Origin: Taeniopygia guttata
Taxonomy: Eukaryota > Chordata > Aves > Passeriformes > Estrildidae
Direction of reading: 5' to 3'
DNA: 64,000 bases
Assembly (NCBI RefSeq): GCF_048771995.1
Contig: NC_133026.1
Span: 151,179,001-151,243,000, forward strand
Within the stretch, counting starts at the first letter, position 1; every line of letters begins with the position of its first letter. Shown here piece after piece: positions 10,100-22,449 of the stretch. The notes under the pieces are model-generated. The model was not told the DNA's origin. It ran no database searches and worked only from the letters and a program-made list of their open reading frames with translations. The position numbers and the translations under genes are program-made.

Positions 10100-12544
10100 G
10101 TGAGCCCCAAAATACCCCAAAATCACCCCAAAAATCCCCCCAAAATCCCCAAAAATTCCCTCCAAAATTCCCCAAAAATGTCCCCAAAATTCCCAAAAAA
10201 TCTCCCCAAAATTCACCCCAAAAATCCAAAAAAATCTGCCTGGAAGCCCCAAAAATCTCTCCAAGATTCCCTCCAAATTCCCCCAAAAATTCCCCAAAAA
10301 TCTACCCAAAATTCCTCAAAAATTCTCCCAAATCCCCCCCCCCCAAAATCCCCCCAAAATTCTGCCAAAATTCCCAAAAAATCTCCCCAAAATTTACCCC
10401 CAAAAATCCAAAAAACTCGCCTCCAAAATCCCCCCAATTTCCCCAAAAATCTCCCCAAATTCTCTCAAAAGTCCCCTAAAAATTCATCCCAAAATCTCCC
10501 CAAAATTCCCCCCAAAAATCCTAAAAAAATCCCCAAAAATCCCCCTGAAATTCCCCAAAATCCCCTCAAAATCCCCAAAAATCCCCCCCAAAATCCCAAA
10601 GAAATTCCCCAAAAATCTCCACAAAATTCCCTCAAAAATCCAAAAACATCCCCTCCAAAATCTCTCCAAAATTCAAAAAAAATCCCCCAAAAATCCTCTC
10701 CAAAATCCTACCAAAATTCCCCAAAAATCTCCCTAAAGTTCCCCTAAAATTCCCTTCAAACTCCCTAAATTTGCCCTCAAATCACCCCAGAATTTCACCC
10801 AAAAATCTCCCCCAAAATTCCCCAAAATCCTCCCAAAATTCCCCAAAAATCTCCCCAAAATTCCCCTCAAAAATTCCCTCCAAAATCCCCTGAAAAATTC
10901 CTTTAAAATCTCCCCAAAATTCCTTGAAAATTCTCCCAAATTCCCCCCCAAAATTCCCCAAAAATGTCCCCAAAATACCCCAAAAATCTCCCCAAAATTC
11001 ACACCAAGAATCAAAATAAATCCCCTCCAAAATCCACCCGGAATCCCCAAAAATCTCCCAAAAATTCCTCTCCAAATTCCCCACAAAAATTCCTTAAAAA
11101 TCTCCCCAAAATTCCTTAAAACTTCTCCCAAATCCCCCCAAAATTCCACGAAAATTCCCCAAAAATCTCCCCAAAATTCACACAAAAAATCCAAAAAAAT
11201 TCCCTCCAAAATCCCCCCAAAATTCACCCCAAAATTCACCCCAAAAATCAAAAAAACTCCCCTCCAAAATGCCCCCAAAATTCCAAAAATATCACCCTAA
11301 AATTCCCCAAAAATCCCCTCGAAAATCCTCCCGGAATTCCCCAAAAATCACCCAAAATTCCCCTAAAATTCCCTTCAAACTCCCTAAATTCACCCCCAAA
11401 ATCCCCCCAAAAATCCCCTCCAAATTCCCCCCAAAAATGCCTCATTTCCCCCCCAAACCCCCAATTTTTCCCCAAAAATCCCATTTTTCCCCCCAAAAAA
11501 CCCAATTTTTTCTCTAAAATCCCTAAATTTCTCCCTGCAATTCCCAAAATTCCCCCAAAAATCCCATTTCCCCCCCCAAAATCCCATTTCCCCCCCCAAA
11601 TACCATTTCCCCCCCCAAAAATCCAATTTTCCCCCCAAAATCCCCATTTTTCCCCCCAAAATCCCATTTCCCCCCCAAAAATCCCATTTTTTCCCCCCAA
11701 AAATCCCATTTTCCCCCCCAAAATCCCATTTTCCCCCCAAAAAATCTCATTTTTCCCCCAAATAATCCCATTTTTCCCCCAAAAAATCCCATTTTGTCCC
11801 CCTAAAACCCCAATTTTTTCTCCAAAACCCCAAATTTCCCCCTAAATTTCCCTCAAAATCCCCAAAACCCCCCCAAAAATCGCATTTTTTCCCCCCCCCG
11901 CAGCCCCGTCGCAGGCGCTGCTGCAGCTGCAGTTGCAGAGCTCAGAGCTGGAAATTCCCAAATTTCCCTTTAAAATTCCGAAATTTCCGCTTAAAATTCC
12001 CAAACTTACCTTTAAAATTCCCAGATTTCCCCCAAAATTTGCAAATTTCTCCCCAAAATCCCCAAATTTCCCCTTTAAAATTCCCAGATTTCTCCCCAAA
12101 ATCCCAAATTTTTCCCCCAAACCCCTAAATTTCTCCCTGCAATTCCCAAAATTCCCCCAAAAATCCCATTTTCCCCCAAAAATCCCATTTTCCCCCAGAA
12201 TCCCATTTTCCCCCCAAAAAAATCTCATTTTTCCCCCAAATAATCCCATTTTTCCCCCAAAAAATACCATTTTCCCCCAAAAAATCCCATTTTTCCCCCA
12301 AAAATCCCAATTTTTTCTCCAAAATTGCAAATTTCTCCCCAAATTTTCCCCAAAATCCACCCCAAAAATCCCATTTTTCTCCCCAAATCCCATTTTCCCC
12401 CCAAAATCCCAATTTTTTATAAAAATCTCAAATTTCTCCCTAAATTTCCCCCAAAATCCCCCTGAAAATCCCATTTCCCCCCCCAAAATTCCCAAATTTC
12501 TCCCGAAAATCCCCCCAAACCCCCATTTCCCCCTTTCCCCGCAG
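10100..12544. repeat. C/A-rich intronic minisatellite with sub-arrays
   Basis: This TONSL intron of 2445 bp is made of CCCCAAAATTCCCCAAAAATC units. From about 11440 to 11880, and again from 12130 to 12420, it changes to CCCCCAAAATCCCATTTT. A fragment of the next exon is embedded at 11904. The intron ends in CCCCTTTCCCCGCAG. Confidence 0.88.
11904..11951 (+). repeat. Partial copy of the start of TONSL exon 12545-12840
   Basis: It has a CCCCCCCCCGCAG acceptor followed by CCCCGTCGCAGGCGCTGCTG as in the true exon, then diverges (CAGCTGCAGTTGCAGAGCTC) and runs into AAATTCCC repeat without a donor. It lies 641 bp before the real exon start and resembles it only over the first 30 or so bases. Confidence 0.85.
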
Positions 12545-12840
12545 CCCCGTCGCAGGCGCTGCTGCAGCTGCTGCGGCTGCAGGCTGCGTGCGGGGCGCTG
12601 GAGGTGCCGGCGGGGCTGTCGCTGCGGCGGCTGCAGCTGCGGGCGCTGCTGCGGGCGCTGCGGGCGCAGGAGGAGCTGCGGGAGCTGCGGCTGCACCAGC
12701 GCAGCCTCGGGGACGCCGACGCAGCCGAGCTGGGGACGGCGCTGGCGGCGCTGCCGCGCCTCGCACGCCTGCGGCTGCACGGGAGCTGCATCGGAGCCGC
12801 CGGAATACGCAGCATTGCCACTGCTGCGGGGACGCTGCAG
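12545..12840 (+). CDS. TONSL: TONSL exon: first leucine-rich repeats
   Basis: Acceptor CCCCGCAG, donor CTGCAG/GTGAGC. Two bases complete the split codon and 98 codons follow, ending in phase 0. The frame is very GC-rich at third positions (CTG, CGG, GCG). It contains LRR-type strands: ALLRALRAQEELRELRLHQR, SLGDADAAELGTALAALPRL and ARLRLHGSCIGAAGIRSIA. Human TONSL has [20 protein letters not shown] and the matching [20 protein letters not shown] at this point (recalled). These form the start of the C-terminal solenoid, reported to take part in the MMS22L partnership. Three copies of the end of this exon lie in the following intron and one copy of its start in the preceding one. Confidence 0.94.
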
Positions 12841-13702
12841 GTGAGCGGGGAAAAGCCAAAAAATGGCTCAAAAAATGGGGAAAATACCTCAAAAAATGGC
12901 TCCAAAAGTGGGAAAAATACCCCAAAAAAATGGCTCCAAAAATGGGAAAAATGTCCCAAAAAATGGGGAAAATATCGCAATAAAATGGCTCAAAAAATGG
13001 GAAAAATAGTACAAAAAATGGGAAAAATCCCCTTGAAAATGGCTCAAAAAATGGCTTAAAAAATGGGAAAAATTCCCCAAAAATGGCTCAAAAAATGGGA
13101 AAAATCCCCCCAAAAATGCAAAAAATCCCCCAAAAATGGGAAAAATAGTGCAAAAAAATGGCTCAAAAAATGGGAAAAATCCCCCAAAAATGGGAAAAAT
13201 AGCGCAAAAAAAGGGCTCAAAAAATGGGAAAAATGCCCCAAAAAATGGAAAAATTTCACAAAAAATGGCTCATAAAAATGGGGAAAATGTCCCAAAAAAG
13301 GGCTCAAAAAATGGGGAAAATACCCCAAAAAATGGGAAAAATATCACCAAAAAATGGCAAAAATCTCAAAAAAATATGGCTCAAAAATAGGAAAAATCTC
13401 CCAAAAAATGGAAAAATAGCACAAAAAAATGGCTCAAAAATGGCAAAAATCTCCAAAAACATGGGTCAAAAATGGGAAAAATTAAAAAAAAAAACCTCAC
13501 AAAAAATCCCTAAAAAAGGCTGAAAAAATGGGAAAAAAACCACAAAAAATATCCGGAACAATTCTGCAAAATATCCCACAAAAATCTCAAAACAATGCCA
13601 CAAAAATCCACCAGAAACAGCAAAGTCCCCCCAAAAATGGCAAAAATCCCACAAAATCAAGTAAAAAAATGCCCAAAAAAGGCCAAAATGCCCCAAAAGC
13701 AG

Positions 13703-13820
13703 CGCCGAGCTGGGGATGGCGCTGGCGGCGCTGCCGCGCCTCGCCCGCCTGCGGCTGCACGGGAGCTGCATCGGCGCCGCCGGAATCCGCAGCATCGCCG
13801 GTGCTGCAGGGACACTGCAG
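13703..13820 (+). repeat. Partial copy 1 of the 3' end of TONSL exon 12545-12840
   Basis: Preceded by AAAAGCAG and followed by an intact GTGAGT donor. The 118 bp reproduce the last 40 or so codons of the true exon. If spliced in from the AG at 13701-13702, its length is not a multiple of three and would shift the frame, so it is unlikely to be a used cassette exon. Confidence 0.87.
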
Positions 13821-14388
13821 GTGAGTGGGAAAAAGCCAAAACATGGCTCAAAAAATGGTGAAAATACGCCAAAAATGGGGAAAATATCGCCAAAAAAATG
13901 GCTCGAAAAAATGGGAAAATGTCCCAAAAAAGGGCTCAAAAAATGGGGAAAATATCCCAAAAAATGGGAAAAATATCATCAAAAAATGGCAAAAATCTCA
14001 AAAAAATATGGCTCAAAAATAGGAAAAATCTCCCAAAAAACGGGGAAAATGTCCCAAAAAATGGTTCAAAAAATGAAAAAAATCCCCCCAAACTGGTTCA
14101 AAAAATGGGAAAAGTACCCCAAAAAACGGCTCAAAAATGAGAAAGTTTCCCCAATAAATGTCCCAAAAAATGGGATAAATCCCCCCCAAAATGGGAAAAA
14201 TATCGCAAAAAAATGGGAAAAAATGTCCCAAAAAATGGCTTAAAAAATGGGAAAAAAACCCCCAAAAAATCCCACAAAAATCACCAAAAATGCAAAAATA
14301 CCCCCAAAAAAAATCCCCAAAAAATCCTCCACCAAACGGCAAAAATTCCCCAAAAAATCGCCCCAAAATGGTGAAAATGCCCCAAAAG

Positions 14389-14508
14389 CGGCGCCGAGCT
14401 GGGGATGGCGCTGGCGGCGCTGCCGCGCCTCGCCCGCCTGCGGCTGCACGGGAGCTGCATCGGAGCCGCCGCATCCGCAGCATTGCTGGTGCCGCAGGGA
14501 CACTGCAG
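14389..14508 (+). repeat. Partial copy 2 of the 3' end of TONSL exon 12545-12840
   Basis: Same fragment with donor GTGAGC. It has a 1-bp loss in the GCCGCCGCATCCGC stretch relative to GCCGCCGGAATCCGC in the sister copies, which breaks the reading frame inside the fragment. Confidence 0.87.
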
Positions 14509-15334
14509 GTGAGCGGGGAAAAAATCTCAAAAAAATACCCTAAAAAAATGGGAAAAATTCCCCCAAAAATGGGCTCAAAACTGGGGGAAAAATGGGAAAA
14601 ATAGCGCAAAAAAAATGGGGAAAATGTCCCAAAAATTGGATCAAAAAATGGGAAAAATCCCTCCAAAAATGGCTCAAAAAATAGGAAAAATCCCCCCCCA
14701 AAAATGGAAAAAATATCGCAAAAAATGGGGAAAATGTCCCAAAAAATGGCTCCAAAAATGGGAAAAATCCCCCCAAAGAGGCTCAAAAATGGGGAAAATA
14801 CCCCCAAAAATTGGAAGAAAGTTGCAAAAAAAGGGCTCAAAAAATGGGAAAAATACCCAAAAAAAATGGGAAAAATAGCACAAAAAAAATGGGGAAAATG
14901 TCCCAAAAAATGGCTCCAAAAATGGGAAAAATCCCCCCAAAAAAATAGGGAAAATCTCCCAAAAAATGGGAAAAATATCGCAAAAAATGGAAAAAATGTC
15001 CCAAAAAGTGGCTGAAAAAATAGGAAAAATTCAAAAACAAACCCCGCAAAAAAACCCTAAAAAAGGGCTCCAAAAATGGGAAAAATCACAAAAAAGTGGC
15101 TCAAAAAATGGGAAAAATTTAAAAAAAAAACCTCACAAAAAATCCCTAAAAAAGGCTGAAAAAATGGGAAAAAAAACACAAAAAATATCCAGAACAATTC
15201 TGCAAAATATCTCACAAAAATCTCAAAACAATGCCACAAAAATCCACCAGAAACAGCAAAGTCCCCCCAAAAATGGCAAAAATCCCACAAAATCAAGTAA
15301 AAAATGCCCAAAAAAGGCCAAAATGCCCCAAAAG

Positions 15335-15455
15335 CGGCGCCGAGCTGGGGATGGCGCTGGCGGCGCTGCCGCGCCTCGCCCGCCTGCGGCTGCACGGGAG
15401 CTGCATCGGAGCCGCCGGAATCCGCAGCATTGCCACCGCCGCAGGAACACTGCAG
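15335..15455 (+). repeat. Partial copy 3 of the 3' end of TONSL exon 12545-12840
   Basis: Same fragment with donor GTGAGC, preceded by CCCCAAAAG. Its 121 bp are not a multiple of three. Its upstream 230 bp match the block before the copy at 13703. Confidence 0.87.
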
Positions 15456-16667
15456 GTGAGCAGGGAAAAATCTCAAAAAAATACCCTTAAAAAATGGGGA
15501 AAATACCCCAAAAATGGGGAAAATATCGCAAAAAAATGGCTCGAGAAATGGGAAAAGTCTCCCAAAAAATGGGGAAAATACCGCAAAAAAATGGCTCAAA
15601 AAATGGGAAAAATCCCCCCAAAAATGGGAAAAATATTGCAAAAAGAGGGCTCCAAAAATTGGAAAAATACCCCAAGAAATGGCTTCAAAAATAGGAAAAA
15701 TCCCCCCAAAAATGGGAAAAATATCGCAAAAAAATGGGGAAAATGTCCCAAAAAATGGCTCCAAAAATGGGAAAAATCCCCCCCAAAAAATAGGGAAAAT
15801 CTCCCCAAAAATGGCTCAAAAAATGGAAAATACCCCAAAAAATGGGAAAAACCCCTTGAAAATGACTCAAAAAACGGCTTAAAAAATGGGAAAAATCCCC
15901 CAAAAGTGGCTCAAAAAATGGGAAAAATTCCCCAAAAATTGGAAAAATCTCCCAAAAAATGGCTCAGAAATTGGAAAAATCTCGCAGAAAATGGGGAAAA
16001 TCTCCAAAAAAATGGCTCAAAAATGGGAAAAATCTCCCCAAAAAAATGGCTCTAAAAAAGGGAAAAATGTCCCCAAAAAATGGGGAAAATCCCCCCAAAA
16101 ATGGGAAAAATATCGCCAAAAAATGGTTCCAAAAATGGGAAAAATCTCCCAAAAAATGGGGAAAATCCCCCCCAAAATGGCTCAAAAATGGGGAAAATCC
16201 CCCCAAAAATTGGAAAAATATTGCAAAAAAAAGGGCTGAAAAGAAGGAAAAAATCTCCCAAAAAATGGGAAAAATCCCCAGAAAAACTGCCTGAGAAATG
16301 GCAAAAATCCCCAAAAAAATCTCCAAAAAAAGCTCAAAGAATGGGAAAAATCACAAAAAAATCCCACAAAAATTCTGCAAAATATCCCAAAAAAAATCCA
16401 TAAAAATCCACCAGAAACTGCAAAAATCCCAAAAAAAAGCCCCCAAAAATGGCAAAAAATCCCACAAAAAATCCACCAAAAATGTCCAAAATCCCCAAAA
16501 AAATCGAGAAAAAAATCGCCCAAAAAATGGCCAAAATTCCAAAAAAAATCGAGAAAAAAATCCCCAAAAAATGGCCAAAATTCCAAAAAAAAGTCGAGAA
16601 AAAAAATCCCCAAAAATGGCCAAACTCCCCCCAAAAAGCTCAAAAAGCAGAAAAAAATGCCCAAAAA

Positions 16668-19354
16668 ATCACTCAGTGGTCACCCAGTGGTCAGTGGTCA
16701 TTCACTGGTCATTCAGTGGTCACTCAGGGGTCACTCATTGGTCAGCGGTCACTTAATGGTCACTCAGTGGTCACTCATTGGTCACTCAGGGTCACTCAGG
16801 GTCACTCTCTGGTCACTCATTGGTCACTCAGTGGTCACTCAGTGGTCAGTGGTCACTTAATGGTCACTCAGGATCACTCAGTGGTCACTAAATGGTCACT
16901 TAGTGGTCACTCAGTGGTCAGTTCTCACTCAGGGTCACTCAGTGGTTACTCAGTGGTCAGTGGTCACTCTGGTCACTCAGTGGTCAGTTCTCACTCAGGG
17001 TCACTCAGTGGTTACTCAGTGGTCACTCATTGGTCACTCAGTGGTCAATTCTCACTCAGGGTGACTCTCTGGTCACTCAGTGGTCAGTGGTCACTCAGTG
17101 GTCACTCAGTGGTCACTCTCTGGTCACTCAGGCCCTGCAGGAGCTGGACCTCAGCCTGACCCCGCTGGGGGACACCGGTGGTCACTCTCTGGTCACTCAG
17201 TGGTCAGTGGTCACTCACTGATCACTCAGTGGTCAGTGGTCACTCTCTGGTCACTCAGTGGTCAGTGGTCACTCAGTGGTCACTCAGTGGTCACTCAGGG
17301 TCACTCAGTGGTCACTCATTGGTCACTCATTGGTCACTCTCTGGTCACTCAGTGGTCACTCAGTGGTCACTCAGTGGTCACTGGTCACTCAGTGGTCACT
17401 CTCTGGTCACTCAGTGGTCAGTGGTCACTCAGTGGTCACTGGTCACTCAGTGGTCACTCAGTGGTCACTCTCTGGTCACTCAGGCCCTGCAGGAGCTGGA
17501 CCTCAGCCTGACCCCGCTGGGGGACACCGGTGGTCACTCTCTGGTCACTCTGCTCGGACAGTGTCCGGCACTGGTCACTCAGCGGTCAGTGGTCACTCAG
17601 GGGTCACTCTCTGGTCACTCAGTGGTCACTCAGTGGTCAGTGGTCACTCAGTGGTCACTGGTCACTCAGTGGTCACTCAGTGGTCACTCAGTGGTCACTC
17701 AGGGTCACTCAGTGGTCAGTGGTCACTCACTGGTCACTCAGTGGTCAGTGGTCACTCAGTGGTCACTCAGTGGTCACTCACTGGTCACTCAGTGGTCACT
17801 CTCTGGTCACTCAGGGTCACTCAGTGGTCACTGGTCACTCAGTGGTCACTCAGGGTCACTCAGTGGTCACTCTCTGGTCACTCATTGGTCACTCAGTGGT
17901 CAGTGGTCACTCAGTGGTCACTCTCTGGTCACTCAGGCCCTGCAGGAACTTGACCTCAGCCTGACCCCGCTGGGGGACACCGGTGGTCACTCTCTGGTCA
18001 CTCAGTGGTCACTGGTCACTCAGTGGTCACTGGTCACTCACTGGTCACTCAGTGGTCACTCAGTGGTCACTCAGTGGTCAGTGGTCACTCAGGGTCACTC
18101 AGTGGTCACTCAGTGGTCACTCAGTGGTCAGTGGTCACTCATTGGTCACTCTCTGGTCACTCAGGCCCTGCAGGAGCTGGACCTCAGCCTGACCCCGCTG
18201 GGGGACACCGGTGGTCACTCATTGGTCACTCTCTGGTCACTCAGTGGTCACTCAGGGGTCACTCAGGGGTCACTCAGTGGTCACTGGTCACTCAGTGGTC
18301 ACTCAGCGGTCACTCAGTGGTCACTGGTCACTCAGTGGTCACTCAGCGGTCACTCAGTGGTCACTGGTCACTCAGTGGTCACTCAGTGGTCACTCTCTGG
18401 TCACTCAGTGGTCACTCAGTGGTCACTCTCTGGTCACTCAGGCCCTGCAGGAGCTGGACCTCAGCCTGACCCCGCTGGGGGACACCGGTGGTCACTCACT
18501 GGTCACTCAGTGGTCACTCAGTGGTCAGTTCTCACTCAGGGTGACTCATTGGTCACTCATTGGTCACTCAGTGGTCAGTGGTCACTTAATGGTCACTCAG
18601 GATCACTCAGTGGTCACTAAATGGTCACTTAGTGGTCAGTGGTCACTCTCTGGTCACTCAGTGGTCACTCAGTGGTCAGTGGTCACTCAGTGGTCACTCA
18701 GTGGTCAGTGGTCACTCAGTGGTCACTCAGTGGTCAGTTCTCACTCAGGGTGACTCAGTGGTCACTCAGTGGTCAGTGGTCACTCAGTGGTCACTCAGTG
18801 GTCACTGGTCACTCAGTGGTCACTCATTGGTCACTCATTGGTCACTCTCTGGTCACTCAGTGGTCACTCAGTGGTCACTCAGGGGTCACTGGTCACTCAG
18901 TGGTCACTCAGTGGTCACTCAGTGGTCACTCAGTGGTCACTGGTCACTCAGTGGTCACTCAGTGGTCACTCAGTGGTCACTCTGGTCACTCAGGCCCTGC
19001 AGGAGCTGGACCTCAGCCTGACCCCGCTGGGGGACACCGGTGGTCACTCTCTGGTCACTCAGTGGTCAGTGGTCACTCAGTGGTCACTCAGTGGTCGGTC
19101 AGTGGTCACTGTGGTCACTCAGTGGTCACTGAGTGGTCACTCACTGGTCAGTGGTCACTCTCTGGTCACTCACTGGTCACTCAGTGGTCACTGGTCACTC
19201 AGTGGTCACTCACTGGTCACTCAGTGGTCACGCAGTGGTCAGTTCTCACTCAGGGTGACTCAGTGGTCACTCAGCGGTCAATGGTCACTCAGTGGTCACT
19301 CAGTGGTCACTCAGCGGTCAGTGGTCACTCAGTGGTCACTCTCTGGTCACTCAG
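16668..19354. repeat. GGTCACTCA minisatellite, left of TONSL exon 19355-19496
   Basis: Units of 8-11 bp, mostly GGTCACTCAGT with GGTCACTCTCT and GGTCACT variants. The unit has no stop codon in any + frame, so open frames of hundreds of codons (WSLSGHSVVTQ and similar) arise without being genes. Six truncated copies of the start of the exon at 19355 are embedded. The exon itself contains the unit twice. Confidence 0.93.
17132..19045 (+). repeat. Six partial copies of the start of TONSL exon 19355-19496
   Basis: Copies begin at 17132, 17484, 17937, 18165, 18442 and 18994, each after TGGTCACTCAG, and run GCCCTGCAGGAGCTGGACCT through GGGGACACC before dissolving into the array. The copy at 17484 is the longest, reaching the CTCGGACAGTGTCCGGCACT part before the array resumes near 17576. 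The copy at 17937 has GAACTTGAC for GAGCTGGAC. None contains the exon's 3' end or a donor. Confidence 0.88.
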
Positions 19355-19496
19355 GCCCTGCAGGAGCTGGACCTCAGCCTGACCCCGCTGGGGGACACCG
19401 GTGGTCACTCTCTGGTCACTCTCCTCGGACAGTGTCCGGCACTGGTCACTCTGCGCGTCCGGAGCTGCGGCCTGAGCCGGCCATTCCCCATCCCAG
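19355..19496 (+). CDS. TONSL: TONSL exon: leucine-rich repeat containing minisatellite-like codons
   Basis: Acceptor TGGTCACTCAG, donor CCAG/GTGGGT. Phase 0 start, 47 codons plus one base. It encodes ALQELDLSLTPLGDTG, then GHSLVTLLGQCPALVTLRV, then RSCGLSRPFPIP. Human TONSL has SLEELDLSMNPLGDG and [20 protein letters not shown] here (recalled). It is the last and only full copy of seven. The codons for HSLVT and LVT are GGTCACTCTCTGGTCACT and CTGGTCACT, the same sequence as the flanking array, and even the acceptor lies inside an array unit. Relative to human the segment after CGL is shorter. Confidence 0.93.
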
Positions 19497-22449
19497 GTGG
19501 GTCAGGGGTCACCCGGGGTCAGGGGTCACTCGGGGTCACTCGGGGTCACTCGGGGTCACTCATTGGTCACTCATTGGTCACTCAGGGGTCACTCAGTGGT
19601 CACTCAGGGTCACTCATTGGTCACTCAGGGTCACTCAGGGTCACTCAGGGTCACTCATTGGTCACTCAGGGTCACTCAGGGTCACTCATTGGTCACTCAT
19701 TGGTCACTCAGGGTCACTCATTGGTCACTCATTGGTCACTCATTGGTCACTCAGGGTCACTCATTGGTCACTCAGGGGTCACTCAGGGGTCACTCATTGG
19801 TCACTCATTGGTCACTCAGGGTCACTCAGGGGTCACTCATTGGTCACTCAGGGGTCACTCATTGGTCACTCAGGGTCACTCATTGGTCACTCATTGGTCA
19901 CTCAGTGGTCACTCATTGGTCACTCATTGGTCACTCAGGGTCACTCAGGGGTCACTCATTGGTCACTCAGGGTCACTCATTGGTCACTCATTGGTCACTC
20001 AGTGGTCACTCATTGGTCACTCATTGGTCACTCAGGGTCACTCATTGGTCACTCATTGGTCACTCATTGGTCACTCAGGGTCACTCATTGGTCACTCGGG
20101 TCACTCAGGGTCACTCATTGGTCACTCATTGGTCACTAAGGGTCACTCAGGGTCACTCAGGGGTCACTCATTGGTCACTCAGGGTCACTCAGGGTCACTC
20201 AGGGTCACTCATTGGTCACTCATTGGTCACTCATTGGTCACTCAGGGTCACTCATTGGTCACTCAGGGTCACTCAGTGGTCACTCATTGGTCACTCAGGG
20301 TCACTCATTGGTCACTCAGGGTCACTCATTGGTCACTCAGGGGTCACTCAGGGTCACTCAGGGTCACTCAGGGTCACTCATTGGTCACTCATTGGTCACT
20401 CATTGGTCACTCAGGGTCACTCATTGGTCACTCGGGGTCACTCAGTGGTCACTCATTGGTCACTCAGGGTCACTCAGGGTCACTCATTGGTCACTCATTG
20501 GTCACTCAGGGTCACTCAGGGTCACTCAGGGTCACTCATTGGTCACTCATTGGTCACTCAGGGGTCACTCAGGGGTCACTCATTGGTCACTCAGGGGTCA
20601 CTCATTGGTCACTCAGGGTCACTCAGGGTCACTCATTGGTCACTCATTGGTCACTCATTGGTCACTCAGGGTCACTCAGGGGTCACTCATTGGTCACTCA
20701 TTGGTCACTCATTGGTCACTCAGGGTCACTCATTGGTCACTCAGGGTCACTCAGGGTCACTCGGGGTCACTCAGGGGTCACTCAGGGTCACTCATTGGTC
20801 ACTCAGGGTCACTCAGGGTCACTCATTGGTCACTCATTGGTCACTCAGGGTCACTCAGGGTCACTCATTGGTCACTCATTGGTCACTCAGGGGTCACTCA
20901 GGGTCACTCAGGGTCACTCATTGGTCACTCAGGGTCACTCAGTGGTCACTCATTGGTCACTCATTGGTCACTCAGGGTCACTCAGGGTCACTCAGGGTCA
21001 CTCATTGGTCACTCATTGGTCACTCATTGGTCACTCGGGTCACTCATTGGTCACTCAGGGTCACTCAGGGTCACTCATTGGTCACTCATTGGTCACTCGG
21101 GGTCACTCATTGGTCACTCAGGGTCACTCAGGGTCACTCATTGGTCACTCAGGGTCACTCAGGGTCACTCATTGGTCACTCATTGGTCACTCATTGGTCA
21201 CTCAGGGTCACTCATTGGTCACTCATTGGTCACTCAGGGTCACTCATTGGTCACTCATTGGTCACTCAGGGTCACTCATTGGTCACTCATTGGTCACTCA
21301 TTGGTCACTCAGGGTCACTCAGGGTCACTCATTGGTCACTCATTGGTCACTCAGGGTCACTCAGGGTCACTCAGGGGTCACTCATTGGTCACTCAGGGGT
21401 CACTCAGGGTCACTCATTGGTCACTCATTGGTCACTCACTGGTCACTCAGTGGTCACTCAGGGTCACTCAGGGTCACTCAGGGTCACTCATTGGTCACTC
21501 ATTGGTCACTCAGGGTCACTCATTGGTCACTCATTGGTCACTCAGGGTCACTCATTGGTCACTCACTGGTCACTCAGGGGTCACTCAGGGGTCACTCATT
21601 GGTCACTCATTGGTCACTCATTGGTCACTCAGGGTCACTCATTGGTCACTCATTGGTCACTCAGGGTCACTCATTGGTCACTCATTGGTCACTCAGGGTC
21701 ACTCAGGGTCACTCATTGGTCACTCAGGGTCACTCAGGGTCACTCATTGGTCACTCAGGGTCACTCAGGGTCACTCAGGGGTCACTCATTGGTCACTCAG
21801 GGTCACTCATTGGTCACTCATTGGTCACTCAGGGTCACTCATTGGTCACTCAGGGTCACTCATTGGTCACTCAGGGTCACTCAGGGTCACTCATTGGTCA
21901 CTCAGGGTCACTCAGGGTCACTCATTGGTCACTCATTGGTCACTCATTGGTCACTCAGGGTCACTCACTGGTCACTCAGGGGTCACTCATTGGTCACTCA
22001 TTGGTCACTCAGGGTCACTCATTGGTCACTCAGGGTCACTCAGGGTCACTCAGGGTCACTCAGGGTCACTCAGGGTCACTCATTGGTCACTCAGGGTCAC
22101 TCATTGGTCACTCAGGGTCACTCAGGGTCACTCAGGGTCACTCAGGGTCACTCAGTGGTCACTCGGGGTCACTCATTGGTCACTCATTGGTCACTCAGGG
22201 TCACTCAGGGTCACTCAGGGTCACTCATTGGTCACTCAGGGGTCACTCATTGGTCACTCATTGGTCACTCAGGGTCACTCATTGGTCACTCAGGGTCACT
22301 CATTGGTCACTCATTGGTCACTCAGGGTCACTCAGGGTCACTCAGGGTCACTCAGGGTCACTCAGGGTCACTCATTGGTCACTCAGGGTCACTCATAGGT
22401 CACTCAGTGGTCACTCGGGGTCACTCAGGGTCACTCAGGGTCACTCAGG
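19497..22449. repeat. GGTCACTCA minisatellite, right of TONSL exon 19355-19496
   Basis: It continues the array from the left side of the exon with a different variant mix: GGTCACTCATT and GGGTCACTCA dominate, while the left side is mostly GGTCACTCAGT. There are no exon fragments on this side. A frame of over 1000 codons runs through it, and other + frames are also open, so it is not coding. It ends abruptly at CACTCAGGAAAAAATTTTG. Confidence 0.93.

Larger units (their letters stand above)
12841..16667. repeat. A/G-rich intronic minisatellite, AAAAATGGGAAAAAT family
   Basis: First part of a 6514-bp TONSL intron. Units are variants of AAAAAATGGCTCAAAAAATG and GGGAAAAATCCCCCCAAAAA. Three copies of the end of the preceding exon are embedded (13703, 14389, 15335). 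A block of about 350 bp (roughly 13465-13820) recurs nearly intact at about 15105-15455, including its exon fragment, so duplication units here can be hundreds of bases long. Confidence 0.88.

Noticed and set aside
13703-15455. Tandem LRR cassette exons for TONSL
   Set aside because: The three copies have good donors, but from the nearest AG two have lengths (118 and 121 bp) not divisible by three, and one carries an internal 1-bp deletion. They would shift the frame.
16668-22449. CRISPR-like or other prokaryotic repeat array
   Set aside because: Units are 8-11 bp, directly abutting, without unique spacers, and the locus is a spliced vertebrate gene.
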